Source: Leptodactylus fallax
Taxonomy: Eukaryota; Chordata; Amphibia; Anura; Leptodactylidae
Reading direction: 5' to 3'
Length of the DNA stretch: 64,000 nt
Assembly (NCBI GenBank): GCA_947044405.1
Contig: CAMRHE010000652.1
Location: forward strand, 321,501 to 385,500
Part shown: piece after piece, positions 11,709-23,540 of the stretch
Numbering within the stretch: position 1 is the first letter of the stretch
Layout of the letters: every line of letters starts with the position of its first letter
Made by a program: the position numbers and the translations under genes
Notes under the pieces: model-generated
What the model was told of the DNA's origin: nothing
The model's database searches: none
What the model saw: the letters and a program-made list of their open reading frames with translations, nothing else

Positions 11709-12484
11709 GACAGTGGGTACGGAAAGTATTCAGACCCCTTTAAATTTTTCACTATTTGTTTCATTACAGCCATTTACTAAAAGCAAAAAAGTTCCTTTTA
11801 TTTCTCATTAATGTACACTCAGCTCCCCATCTTGACAGAAAAAAACAGAAATGTAGATATTTTTGTAAATTTATTAAAAAAGAAAAACTGAAATCTCCCA
11901 TTGCCATAAGTATTCAGAGCCTTTGCTCAGTACTGAGTAGAAGCTGCTTCCTTTTGAGCTAGTACAGCCAGGAGTCTTCTTGGGAATGATGCAACAAGTT
12001 TCTCACATCTGGATTTGGGGATCCTCGGCCATTCTTCCTTGCAGATCCTCTCCAGTTCCGTCAGGTTGGATGGTGAACATTGGTGGAGCCATTTTCAGGT
12101 CTCTCCAGAGATGCTCAGTTAGGTTGAGGTCAGGGCTCTGGCTGGCCAGTCAGGAATGGTCACAGAGTTGTTCCAAAGCTGCTCCTTTGTTATTTTAGCT
12201 GTGTGCTTAGGGTCATTGTCTTGTTGGAAGGTAAACCTTCGGCCCAATCTGAGGTCCAGAGCACTCGGGAAGAGGTTTTCTTCCAGAATATCTCTGTACT
12301 TGGCCGCATTCATCTTTCCTTCAATTGCAGCCAGTCGTCCTGTCCCCCATAACATGATGCTGCCACCGCCATGTCTCACTTTTGGGAATGTATTGGGCAG
12401 GTGATGAGCAGGGCCTGGTTTTCTCCACACATACCGCTTAGAATTAACGACAAAAAGTTCAATCTTCGTCTCATCAGACCAGGA
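11709..12484 (-). mobile_element. Tc1/mariner element Tc1-b, truncated
   Basis: The left inverted repeat starts cagtgggtacggaaagtatt at 11711. Homology to the transposase gene breaks off at about 12484, just after the WSDET codons, so the N-terminal half and right inverted repeat are gone. The broken end joins unrelated sequence directly. Confidence 0.88.
12119..12484 (-). pseudogene. Tc1-b transposase fragment
   Basis: The DDE domain only. It reads WSDETKIELF, then HGGGSIMLW, then [11 protein letters not shown], and becomes frameshifted at PDWPARALTST, before the segment carrying the catalytic Glu. The Glu region can be followed in another frame down to about 11990. The open frame upstream of WSDET belongs to flanking DNA. 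Confidence 0.85.
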
Positions 12485-13680
12485 AGAAATGCAGAAACAA
12501 ATATGTATATAAAATAGTTTCTCGCCATGTTGTGTGTCCACAGGGAGGAGGAGCAGGACTGTAGTAGATTTGTCCTGTCCGCTGATTCAACTTATCCTGA
12601 GCGAGTGATCCACAAACCTGCTATAGGAGAGAGAACAAGGAGTCTAAAGATGGCTGCTGAGGGTGTAATGGACAGACTAGCTAAGGACACAGGGAGGTGG
12701 AGAGGGCGGCTAAGGCTGGGTTCACATCTGCGCCAGTCTTGCAGAAACTGCCGAAAATCAGCAGAGAAAAAACTTTCTGCACAGAGGACATTATTCTCTT
12801 CTGCTTTAAGTTTTGAAATGATGGACAAATGGGGTCTCTATGTGTAGCGGGTGTTTTAGCAGTCCGGCTCTCCATCGTTCAGATCACCCGATGGACCTGA
12901 ATCATGGAGACCATGGCACTAGTGTGAACCTATTGTAAGTGATCAAGATGGAGGGGCGTGACTTACAGGACTGAGAGCAACCCAATGAATCATGGGAGTT
13001 GTAGTGCAGCACTGGATGAAGTCCAGAACAGGAAGTAGCAGATGTAAATCAATGCAGAACCTGCCAGGAGCGCCCAGAGAGCGGAGGGAATGCTGGACTC
13101 ACTGCTAAAGGTATTGGGGGCCATTTATTCACCTATCAATATCACTAGTAGACCTTTATTGTGCCCGGATCTCCCCTTTAAGCACTTGACAACTGCCCAC
13201 TGACTATATAAACCTGGTCTGTGTTTAACGTTACAAGAAACTTTGCAAAAAAAATTTAAAAAAAGTTTTTTTCTTAAAGTTAAACTTTTTACAGTATGGA
13301 AAAATTATTTTTATAAGTTTGTAGACTGGCTGATACCTATAGACACAGGGATACCTAATGTGTATGTGTGTCACAGTATTTAAGTACTTTTATATGTGTT
13401 CTATAGAAAAGGGTGTGAGCTGAATTTTTTTATTCTTTTATTTTTTTAATATTTTTTATTTATTTTTATTTTTTTATGAAGCCGCAAAGATGTCCCTTTC
13501 CTATATAAAATGAATTACATAAAAAAAACAACTAAAAATTAATAAAAAACAATACATATCTGATATCGTGTTTTTTTTTCTGCACCGTTTTTCAATGCGA
13601 TTGTCGCAGAGTTTTCCTCTGCTCCTATTATACCTATGCAGAAAATATCAGTGTTTCCACAGGTATAATTGACATGCTGA
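12485..13680. other. Intergenic, foldback repeat and AT-rich DNA
   Basis: No gene. Bases 12715-12935 are bounded by ggctgggttcacatctg and actagtgtgaacc, the ends of a foldback MITE type also seen at 56190 and 57937. Bases 13240-13570 are very AT-rich with T-runs. Bases 13590-13670 (cgcagagttttcctctgctc) match an interspersed repeat also present at 26100-26180. Confidence 0.5.
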
Positions 13681-13926
13681 GATTTACAAAAACGCCAGTG
13701 TTAAAGGGTTAACAAACTGTTTTGAATTATATGAGGGGTGCAGTTTTGAAAATGGGGAGCTTTATGGGGACTTCTAATATATAGGCCTTTATAATACCCT
13801 TTACAACTGAAGTGGTCACTAAAAAAATGAGTTTGGAAAATTTTCTTGTAAATCTGGAAACTCGCAGTTACACTTGTAAGCCTTCTAATGTCCAAAGTAA
13901 ATTACAGGATGATTAAAAGATGATCC
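13681..13926 (+). repeat. Old interspersed repeat, piece 1 of 3
   Basis: This repeat is cut twice: piece 1 ends at the L1 insertion, piece 2 is 19184-19374 and piece 3 is 23409-23540. Joining the pieces gives continuous sequence with no loss at the L1 junction. Its class is not recognised, and no protein is visible. Confidence 0.7.
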
Positions 13927-14024
13927 GGGGGCGTGGCCTGGACGCGCATGGAGTAGGACACGGGCAGGGCCTTCTCTGCTCCACCGCTTGCTATTGAGAC
14001 CTGTGGACCCCCAGCAAATACACT

Positions 14025-15529
14025 ATGGGCAAACGCTTACCCAGAAAGGTGGTCCCGGGCACTCCAGCGCCCGTGGAGAGGCCTGGGAGAGCCACCCTGG
14101 ACGGATTCCTCGCTCAGCGGCCTTCTCTGTCGGGGCAGGCTGCTGCGGGGCGGCCATCTTGGATTCCCTCCACTCTCCAGGCACAGGGGTCGCAGCGCAG
14201 CGTTTCTCCTCCCGCGCTCCCCCTGTCAGCCAGCGGAGCACCGCTCCAGCAGAGATCCCTGTCGGCGCCTGGGCAGCCCAGAGTTTCTCCAGCGCAACTA
14301 CTCCCACAGTCTCCTCACCCTGGGATGTCCCAGCAACTATACCTTGCTTCACCTGCTCTCCTGGCAGAACGGCATGAGAGGACCCCGGATGTCTCCAGCC
14401 TCTCCAGGAGTTCTGAGGTCAGTGGCTCTTCTCCCTCCCACACCGCTGATGACTTGCAGCCAGTGGCCACAAAGCTGGTCTCTGTGGCCCCCCATCTACT
14501 GTCTCCCCCCATCGACCCCCCCCTCCATAGCTCAGAGGGGGATAGCACAGTGGAGGACACTGGTGTAGGGGCTCCTCTGCCCCACACTCCCAAGGATTAT
14601 GGCTCCCTCCCTCCAGTCCTGTACCCCCAGAGCTGCTTTCCAGGCCCATCTTCAGCACCATTACCCATGGCGGACCTTCTTCCTCAGTTAACTACTAAAC
14701 AAGACCTTAAAAGTATGGTTGCGGAAATCACAGCATCCTTCCGATCTGAAATTGCTACCCTCCGCACTGATTTACACTCTATTGGTAATCGAATGGATAC
14801 GCTGGAGAATGACCATGACACTACAGGGACTATGTTTCCTCACTGCATGATACTACCACTGACCAGGGTTCAGCTATACGGGACATGCAGCGTCACTTGG
14901 GGGATCTTGACAACAGGGGCCGGCGCAATAATATTTGCGTCAAGGGACTCCCAGAGGCTGACCAATCTGAGGATCTGCCTGCTCTGCTAGAGGCTGTCTT
15001 CAACACTATACTGCAGGAGCCCCCATCCCACAAAATTAAGTTTGATAGGGCACATCGAGCCCTTCGACCCAGAGGATCTTCCGCCACACCCCGTGATGTC
15101 ATCTGCTGCCTCTACGACTTCACCCTTAAAGAGGCTATAATGAGCAAGGTGCGCAAACTCAAAGACTTCGAATTTGAGGGAGCTCAACTACAATTTTATC
15201 AGGATCTTTCGCTAATCACCCTCCAGAAATGCCGTCATCTTCGACCCCTCCTCCAGATTCTTCAGGAACACCAAATTCCTTACCGGTGGGGTTTTCCGTT
15301 TGCTCTCATTGCTCGTAGGGATGGTCGTTCCGCTACACTTCGCTCCTTTTCGGACTTACCCCTCTTCTGTGACCTGCTGTATGTTCCCCTGCCGGATTTA
15401 ACAGACTGGGAGCTAATTTCTCCACCCCCTCCCCCACCACCGGTTTGGCAACGATTGGAGCCCAGACGACGTCATGCACCTTCCACGGCAGCGACCACTC
15501 GGAGGCCCCAGCTGAAGACTGGTTCCTGA
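14025..15529 (+). pseudogene. L1 ORF1 (RNA-binding chaperone), one frameshift
   Basis: ORF1 protein coats L1 RNA as a coiled-coil trimer. ATG 14025 (MGKRLPRKVV) opens a proline/serine-rich N terminus, then a heptad-like segment (about residues 220-265, EITASFRSEIATLRTDLHS). A 1-bp shift near 14825 moves the frame. The RRM follows from 14885 (RRNNICVKGLPE), then the C-terminal domain (FDRAHRALRPRG, PRDVICCLYDFTLKEAIMSK) and a proline-rich tail, ending in TGA at 15527. Correcting the single indel would leave the domain order of a normal ORF1. Confidence 0.9.
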
Positions 15530-15914
15530 GGAGGCTGCTCTTCCTTGAGACGATAATGCTTTGAAATCTACAAGCCTTAATGTTATGTTTGCTTCTCTTT
15601 TTACTTTTTTAGGTCTACGGGTCTCATCTATTATGTTTATTATTGGATTGTTTTTAGCGGAGTGGGGCGGGGTGGGGTTCCGGTGACTCCCCTTCCATCC
15701 TTCTTTTTACTGGTGGTTGGGGATCCGCCGCCTCCCCCTCCGACCTCTTGTCCACGCTCTCCCCCCCCTAAGGGGATATTTGGACTGTGCGGCCACTGAT
15801 CCTGTTTGGACCTCTGGCTGTCCTCATTGGTCTCCAGGCGAGTGACTTAGCCTCGCCCACAAAGTATTGTTTAATTGTTCTTATTCTTACTTTGTTATTT
15901 ATGATGTCTTCATG
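15530..15914 (+). other. L1 inter-ORF region containing the deletion junction
   Basis: Bases 15530-15890 look like L1 inter-ORF sequence, C/T-rich with a pyrimidine-rich stretch ending in ag at 15612. No apurinic-type endonuclease motifs occur in any frame here, although ORF2 normally begins with about 230 residues of that domain. The junction to the post-endonuclease linker lies near 15900-15915. Confidence 0.75.
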
Positions 15915-18900
15915 ATGACCCAGCGCACACACTTGATAGATTATTTCAGGGACAACTTAGGCTCGGTAGACTCTCCTGCCATTCTCTGGGAAGCCCACAA
16001 GGCGGTCATGAGAGGATACTGTATTGCATTGGCCTCTAGGCTTAAAAGGGACAGACAGGCCCAGGAACAGCTCCTCCAAGCCCGTATTCGGTCACTTACG
16101 ACAATTTTGGCAGCACATCCATCCCTGGGGGTTCTTCGCCGTTTGGTCCTGGCCCAGGCGGACCTCCGTGATTTGGAGACCCGCCATGTGGAACGACTTC
16201 TCCTTTATACCCGTCAGAGGTTTTTTGAACGAGGTAATAAATCTCATACCCTCCTGGCAAGAACCCTCAGGGATCATCGGGTCTCTTCCACACCACACTC
16301 TGTCCGTGACCCCACGGGTACTCTTCAACACAACCCTGATGCTGTGGCGCTGGCATTCCACTCTTACTACTCTAAGCTGTATAACTTACCCCCCCCCCAC
16401 GAGCATTACTCCCTGTGGATGACTCAACACTGCTAGAAGACTATTTAAAGTATTGTTGTCTCCCACGCCTTCCTCCTGAGGCTTTGACCTCCCTGAACAC
16501 TCCCATCACCAAGGAGGAACTAGAGGGGGTCCTGAGGGACCTCCCAAATGGGAAAGTCCCAGGCCCAGATGGGTTCACTTACAACTATTATAAGGTTTTC
16601 CAGGGTGAACTTTCTGCTCATCTATTGTCCTTCTTTAATTCCTTCCTTTCAGGCTCCCCCATACCGCCGACTATGCTCTCTTCACTGCTCACATTGGTCC
16701 CTAAACCGGGTAAGGACCTGCAGGACTGTGCTAACTACCGACCGATTGCTTTGCTGAACACGGACCTGAAACTTTTCACCAAACTTCTAGCCAATAGACT
16801 AAATGCTTGGCTCCCTCTGCTTGTCCATAAGGACCAGGTGGGATTCATCCCCTGTCGTCAGGGTGGTGACAACACCAGGAGGACTGTAGATTTGGTGGAG
16901 GTGGCCAATTATTACTCTACCCCAGCCCTTCTCTTGAGCCTGGACGCTGAAAAGGCTTTTGATCGTATAGATTGGTCGTTTATGCATGCTACACTCAAGG
17001 CGTTCGGGCTCACGGGACCTTTTCTTACAGCTATCCAGGCCCTCTATTCCCTACCCTCAGCAGCAATCAAGCTTCCCCATGCATCTTCGCCCTCCTTCCC
17101 TATTCGAAATGGCAATAGGCAGGGTTGCCCCCTGTCACCTATCATATTTGCCCTCTGCATTGAACCGCTAGCGGCCAAGATTAGGCGCGACCCTAATATT
17201 AAGGGGATCATGGTTCAAGATAAGGAATTTAAGGTTTCTCTTTTCGCAGATGATGTGCTCATCACTCTCACCTCCCCTCATACAACCCTTCCAAACTTGT
17301 TGCGCTTGCTGGAGACCTATGGCGATCTCTCAGGCTATAAGGTGAACCCCTCAAAGACTGAGGCACTCCCACTTAACATCCCACGGGACCTTCTCTTTCT
17401 CCTCCGCAGTAATTACGATTTCCAGTGGCGGGAGTCCTCTATCCGCTACCTGGGAGTTCATATATCCACCTCCTATGCATCCCTCTACTCGGCAAACTAC
17501 CCGCGGTTGTTTCATGAGCTAAGAGCCCTACTGGACAAATGGCAACCCTTGCGTATCTCCCTTTTGGGGAGAATTACTGCGGTCAAGATGACTCTCCTCC
17601 CGAAGCTACTGTATTTTTTCGAGACGCTTCCGGTTGCGATACCTTTGGGAGAATTACGGAGTCTGCAGAAGGCTATTTTCAGTTTATCTGGCAAGCAAAA
17701 CGACACCGAATACCCAGATCTGTTATGCTGGCGGATAGGGGGTCTGGGGGTATGGCTGTCCCACATTTGTTACATTATTACTGGGCGGCCCACTTGCGCC
17801 ATATCCCATTCTGGGCGGCTATGCCAGCTTATACCAGATGGGTGCAGATAGAGAAGCTATGGCTGGCAACCATGCACCCTAATGCGCTTCTATGGGTCAG
17901 CTCCCCCCCGCTCCCCCTGCCTCGTACCTGCTGGGCCCCATTCGGTTTACTAGATCTATCTGGTCTACTTGTCATACTAGATTCTCCCTGATGTCCCCGC
18001 GCTCATCTATGGTCTCCATACTATACAACCCCTTCTCCCGGAGAGCCTGACTTCAGCCATGACTAAAGTGTGGTCTGAAGATGGCCTTTACCGGATTGCT
18101 GACATGGTTGACCCTGGAACCTTGGAACTCAGGTCCTTTGCTTACCTTACAGCTAATCAAAACCTGCCAGGTACTGAATGGTTCCATTACTTGCAGGTGG
18201 TTCACTTTGTCCGCTCCCTCCACGGGTCCCTCAAGGTGTCACTCCCCACCGCTTTTGAAAAGATTTGCCGGGCATGCACGTCCACTAGGGGCTTTATATC
18301 CTCTATTTACCAACTTCTTACCTCACAAACTACAGGCTCCCCAGTTAGCCACCGCTATATGCTTAAATGGGAGGAGGCGGTGGGTAAACCTATCTCCCAG
18401 GAACAGTGGCGGATTGTATGGTCTCTGGCCCAGAAATCATCTCCGTGCATTACATTTAGGGAAGCGCAGTATAAGCTGTTGATGCATTGGTATCATACTC
18501 CGGCTCTTCTTCATGCTTTAAACCCATTGGTTCCCCCATGGTGCTGGCGCTGTGGAGCTGCGGTGGGTACCCTGCACCACATCTTTTGGACGTGCCCTCT
18601 CATCCTAGGTTTCTGGAGGGAGGTTAGGACTCTGACGACTGCTCTCTTTTTGCAAGAGGTTCCACTTGACCCTCTTGTTTATCTCCTGAACCTTCCCCCC
18701 AGACACCTGAGCAATAAGTCATCCAGGCTTTTCTTGCATCTTTGTACTGCAGCTAAAACTCTCATAGCTAGAAACTGGAAGAAAGTGAGTCCCCCATCTA
18801 GTCTTGAGCTTGTGGCTAGAATGAAGGATGTGAGGAGTCTTGAATACCTGACCGCTGGCCTAGATAATTCACGGGAAGCCTTTGGGGCTAGCTGGGCGCC

Positions 18901-18934
18901 CTGGGACATGTATTGTACATCACAGGGTCTCTGA
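15915..18934 (+). pseudogene. L1 ORF2, reverse transcriptase without endonuclease
   Basis: ORF2 normally nicks DNA and reverse-transcribes L1 RNA. The frame opens in the linker (THLIDYFRDNLGS, ILWEAHKAVMRG, RQRFFERGNKSHTLLARTLR). It shifts in a run of ten C at 16389-16398, then gives the RT domain: GKVPGPDGFTYNYYK, LVPKPGKD...NYRPIALLN, LSLDAEKAFDRIDW, RQGCPLSPIIFAL and the catalytic box FADDVLI (about 17243). A second shift near 17685 leads to FIWQAKRHRIPRS. A third, near 18000, leads to the C terminus (18059-18934) with the cysteine motif CWRCG...LHHIFWTC. The RT core itself is open over 478 codons. Confidence 0.9.
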
Positions 18935-19183
18935 TCTCTAGTCCTCTCCTCTCCCCCCCCCTTCCCTCTGGTCCCACCCTTGTCTTCTTAACCCCTTCAT
19001 ACCCCCCTCCCTTATTTACTGTCTAATTTGAATGTATATTGCTTAAGGGTGAGGAGGCGGATGGCATCTACCTACCTCATTGCTTCCTGCTTGTTTGTTT
19101 GACTATTTTTTTTTTTCCCCTTTATTCCTTGTTAATGAAAAATTTTTCAATAAAAATTACAGTTATAAAAAAAAAAAAAAAAA

Positions 19184-19374
19184 AAAAGATGATCCAATAC
19201 AAAGCAGAGATATGGTGGATAATATTTATGTATTTGGGTGGTATGACTGTCTCATAAGCAGAGCATTTCACATTCTGAATATTGAAATTTTTTCCAAATT
19301 TCTAATAAATTTCCTTTTTTTTTTAAACAAATACAAAAATATTGATCAATCTTTACCATTAACATGAAGCACAT
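19184..19374 (+). repeat. Old interspersed repeat, piece 2 of 3
   Basis: Continues piece 1 after the L1 target duplication and ends at the left terminus of the hAT element. Its last bases (agcacat) are a degraded copy of the agtacaat that follows the hAT. Confidence 0.7.
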
Positions 19375-19849
19375 TAGAGATGAGCGAATTTATCAAAAAT
19401 TCGATTCGACCGATTCTCCAAAGATTCCAAAAAGATTTGCTTCGATCCGAATTAATTTGCGGCGAATATCGTTAAAAAACAGCTATTTCCTGGTGTCAGA
19501 GAGCCTGTATAGTGGTGTAGAACACTGTGCCTTGCAGTAACACGCATAGGGAGCCTACTGTGGTAGTGAAACAATACTGTGAGTCAGTATGACACGCACA
19601 TGACAAGCGTCGTTCTTAGAACCACTGCACACTTCACTTATTTGGCCAGTTACAGAGCCAAAACTGACCAACTAACTCAAGTGTGAACTCAGTCTTACAG
19701 GTCAATGTTAGTGCCAGGTATAAAGAACTGTGCAGAGGCCCAAGATCCTACTGTAGCATGAAAGTACGCAGTCCTTTTACACCGTTATCTGGTGATTCCA
19801 CAAAGATGTCTACAGAGTGGCAAGGAGACATAATGTGGAGTTGGCAGCA

Positions 19850-20115
19850 GCATGAGGAGGACATACAGTAACCCAGTGGCAGCAGCATAAGGAGGCCATA
19901 CAGTGACCCAATGGCAGCAGCATAAGGACATACAGTGACCCAGTGGCAGCAGCATGAGAAGGCCATACAGTGACCCAGTGGCAGCAGCAATAGGAGGATA
20001 CAGTGAACCAGTAGCAACAGCATGAGGAGGCTATACAGTGACCAGGTGGCAGCAGCATGAGGAGGACACAGTGACTCAGTGGTAGCAGCATGAGGAGGCC
20101 ATAGAGTGACTCTGT
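19850..20115. repeat. Degenerate 30-36 bp tandem repeat inside the hAT
   Basis: About eight imperfect copies of a unit containing 'tacagtgacccagtggcagc' and 'agcatgaggagg', with indels between copies. It lies between the hAT left end and the 3' end of the transposase and accounts for long spurious minus-strand frames there. Confidence 0.8.
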
Positions 20116-20295
20116 GACAGAGTGGGGATGTGGGTGGCACAAACAGTGCCTGCTGACGGTGGCTGTAAGAAGGAGCACTTGGCATCAGATGTGTGGCATC
20201 AGGCAGGTGGCAGCATCAGAATAGTAGCTGAGGCAGGTAGCCAGAAGAAACCGATCTCTTTTGTCAAGGTTTGGGTGCGGCAGCATGGATGATTT

Positions 20296-22992
20296 AATCT
20301 GATGCATTAGGCATTGGTGGGTGGAAATCCTGGCTGATCAATGCCTGATTCATTTTGACAAAGGTCAGTCTCTCCACATTTTGAGTGGACAGGCGAGTTC
20401 TCCTTGGGGTAACTATGGCCCCCGCCACACTAAACACCCGCTCTGATACCACACTACTGGCTGGGCAGGACAGCTTTTCCAGGGCAAACTCGGCCAGTTG
20501 CAGCCACAAATACAGTTTGGCTGCCCAGTAGTCCAGCGGATCTTCGAAGACGGGTGGCAGAGTGCACTACGAGTATTCTACCACCTGCTGGTTCAGGTTC
20601 TGCTCTGTGTCTAGCTGCTGATGAGCAGCTTTCTTCAACCGCATAGTGAAGAAACTGCTCATTAGCGACTCTAGGCTCAGGCTGCTGCTGATGGAGCTGA
20701 TACTGCTCCTAAACCCCCGCCACCCCCAACAGCTGCCATGGCATTGCAAGGTGAGCACTCATGGTCTCCCCCGGTCAGACCTGCGAGAGGATGCACGATG
20801 GCGCAGATAGGCAGTGGCCTACATGCTACATAGGATGTCTCTATGGTAGTTCAGTTTGTCCTCCCTCTCAGCGGGTGTAAAAAAGGCAGATTTGCACAAG
20901 AGACTCGGAGTAACTCCCTGCATCCATCTCCACTGCATACTGCCACAGTGTGTCTGGGTCATCTGCCTCATCTTCCTCATCTCCCTCTTGCTCTTCCGGC
21001 TGCTCCTGCTCCTCCTCTCCTGTCACATGAGTGGAAAAACCACCCATTTCACTACACATTGCTTGTGCCACAATGTCCTCCTCATCCTCCTCCAGTTCAG
21101 CCCCCACAGGGCTCATGTTTCCGTGAGATGTAAGCACCACGTCTCCAGTCCCATGACCAGCCAGATTTACCAGCATCTTTTCCAGGATATGATTCAGTGA
21201 CATGACGTTGTTCATCCCGTAGTCCTGGAAACTGACAAATAAAGTGGCCTCCTCAAAGGGAAAGAGCAAACGGCAGGCGTCACACATGAGCTGCCACTAG
21301 CTAACATTGATGTTACACAGGGGAGTACCTCTGCTTGCATCAACAAGAAATCGGCCTCTTTTCGTACAGTCGGTCCAACATTTGGAGGGTTGAATTCCAA
21401 GGGGTGGAAACATCGCATATCAGCCTATGTTGTGGGAGGATGTTCTGCCGCTACAGCTCAAGGAGGGTGTGTTTGGAGGTGTATGAGTGAGTGTACAGCT
21501 GAAGTTTCCGTGCCATTTTTAGGACGTCTTACAGATGGGTGGAACACTTAAGGAAACGCTTGACAACCAGATTGAACACGTGTGCCATGCAGGGCGCATG
21601 GCTCAACCCTCCTTGATGCAGCGCCGACACCATGTTCTTCCTCTTGTCGGTCACCATGGTTCCGATTTTAAGTTGTCTTGTAAAAAGCCAGGATTCGATT
21701 TCTTGATTGAGAACACGGAGCATTTCCTCCCCTGTGTGACTTTATTCGCCCAGAGAAACGAGGTGTACAACAGCATGACACCGCTGTGCCTTGCACATGT
21801 GGTATGCTGGAGGAGCACTGGGAATTGTCCCTGCAGTGGAGGCTGAGGACCTAGTGAAGGATGAGGTGGACATTGATGCAGGACCAATGGCGTGAGAACG
21901 TGGAGGCGGAAGCTACGTCACCTGTCCAAGTTGCTGGTGTGTCTGGGCAGGAACCACATTAACCCAGAGGGCCGTAAAGGACATATATTGTCCTTGACTG
22001 TAGTTACAGCTCCACACGTCGGCACTGTCGTGCACTTTGGCAGACACCGACAGGCTCAAGGACTGGCCCACCTTCTGTTCTACATATTTGTGCAAGGCTG
22101 GTACTGCCTTCTTGGCAAAGAAATGACGGCTTGGGACTCTCCACCTTGGCTTGGCGCAAGCCATCAGTTCTCTGAAAGGTGCAGAGTCCATCAATTGTAA
22201 AGGGAGGGACTGCAGCACCAGCAACTTGGACAGGAGCATGTTCAGCTTTTGCACCAATGGATGACTGAACGCATACTGTTGTCTCTTCGAAATCACTTCG
22301 GTGATGGATTGCTGACACAATGACTGACTAGGAGGAGGAGCAGGAACATCACGACCAGCAGATGATGGGAGGGACACACAGCTTCCTTCGGCTGAGGTGG
22401 TGGAGCCTTGACTGCATGAAGCCTTGCCTGCATGAAATGGGGTGCGTGCCACTGGGTGATGCAGCGGTTGCTGCGGCAGGCTGGACTACCACATTGGAGC
22501 CACGGTTCTCCAAGGCCACTTTATGGTGATGCTGCATATGTTGACGCAGGGCTGTGGTGCACCCTGGCCACGCTTCACCTTCTGCCCACAGATTCCACAT
22601 ATGGCCATGTTCACCTCCACCGGCGGCTTAACAAAAAACTGCCACACTGCCGAGTAGGTGATTTTACCCCCAACACACCATGCTAACTGACTGCTACTGC
22701 CTCTGTGAACCCCTGCACCACTGCTTTCCAGGAAGGTAGGCTCCTGCGAAGTAGGTGGTCTACCCCAGGCACGTTTGGCTCCTGACCTCCCACTGTTGCC
22801 ACCCTGCTGACTCCACCGCTGCCTCATGCGCAAGTTGCCACCCTCTTCTCCCGGTGATGATGAAGCCCCTTCATCACCCAGCTCCCAATTGTGATTGGCT
22901 GCATCATCATCCACTACTGTCTGCAGGTCACTGATGTCCTCCTCAACGGTCTCAGAGCAAGGAGCCTGACCGCTCGCAACACCAGCTCCCAC
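20296..22992 (-). pseudogene. hAT transposase with BED zinc finger, many frameshifts
   Basis: Read on the minus strand from 22992: an acidic/serine-rich N terminus; a BED finger split over two frames (VWQFF, MAICGICGQKVKRG, then LRQHMQHHHKVALENRG); then the hAT core (HPLVQKLNMLL, ELMACAKPRWRVPSRHFFAK, VHDSADVWSC). VTDKRKNMVSALHQGGLSH...CMAHVFNLVVKRFL follows at 21529-21723, and PFEEATLFVS at 21260. The C-terminal dimerisation domain is at 20509-20294 (LEKLSCPASSVVSERVFSVA, RLSTQNVERLTFVKMN). Domain order is complete, but at least four frame changes make it non-coding. Confidence 0.88.
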
Positions 22993-23408
22993 GCCACTCT
23001 GTTCTGTTTCAATACTCTTCTGTAAATTCCTCCCTATCCTTTCCCTACATTTCTAAGGTTCTTTCCCTGAACTTCTAGCAGTTTTGAATTGTTTTCTACC
23101 ACTATTCTACCACTTTCTCTAGCGCCTGCTGACGTCTCTCCCTGCACTAAGTACAATGTGAAATGACTGAACTTAAAATGGTGGAGGGTATTTATAGGGA
23201 TGTGACATCACAGGGCTGACTGGCTGCTGATTAGCTGCACGCCTGGCATTGTGGGTTATCCCGCGTTCCCAGAGTCCCTTGCCCCTTGTCCTAACAGGTG
23301 CAGCAGCCATTTTATAAAAAAATGCAATTCGATCCATCGAAGCATGAGGAAATCCGGAATCTAGGCGAATCGAATTCCACTTCGTCTGCTTCGATTTGCT
23401 CATCTCTA

Positions 23409-23540
23409 AGTACAATGTGTCACGAAAACATTCTCAAAATCACTTATGTAAGTTAAAGTGTCTCAAAATTATTGTCATATAAATTGACACGTCAGTTTTG
23501 AAAAATGAGGCCTGGTGCTTAAGGAACTTTGAGGCTTAAG
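23409..23540 (+). repeat. Old interspersed repeat, piece 3 of 3
   Basis: Resumes directly after the hAT with agtacaatgtgtcacg and ends near gcttaagtggttaacc. Together with pieces 1 and 2 it shows the order of events: repeat first, then the L1 and hAT insertions. Confidence 0.65.

Larger units (their letters stand above)
13927..19183 (+). mobile_element. L1-clade LINE with 12-bp target duplications, endonuclease lost
   Basis: It begins gggggcgtggcctgg and ends in AATAAA (19149) plus a 21-A tail. It is flanked by perfect copies of aaaagatgatcc (13915-13926 and 19184-19195), the mark of target-primed reverse transcription. It has ORF1, then about 400 bp, then ORF2 beginning only after the endonuclease domain. 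At 5.26 kb it is about the length expected for an L1 lacking that domain. ORF1 and ORF2 both carry frameshifts. Confidence 0.93.
19375..23408 (-). mobile_element. BED-hAT DNA transposon, 4.03 kb
   Basis: Termini are tagagatgagc on the left and gctcatctcta on the right, followed by AT-rich imperfect inverted repeats full of ttcga words. The right flank agtacaat and left flank agcacat fit an 8-bp hAT target duplication with one substitution and one loss. Ends of the same family occur alone at 28085-28212 and 38257-38560. A decayed transposase lies on the minus strand. Bases 19850-20115 hold a degenerate tandem repeat built on gtggcagcagcatgaggagg. Confidence 0.88.

Noticed and set aside
14023..14661. 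Minus-strand frames opposite L1 ORF1
   Set aside because: GC-rich shadows of the ORF1 coding strand; no motif.
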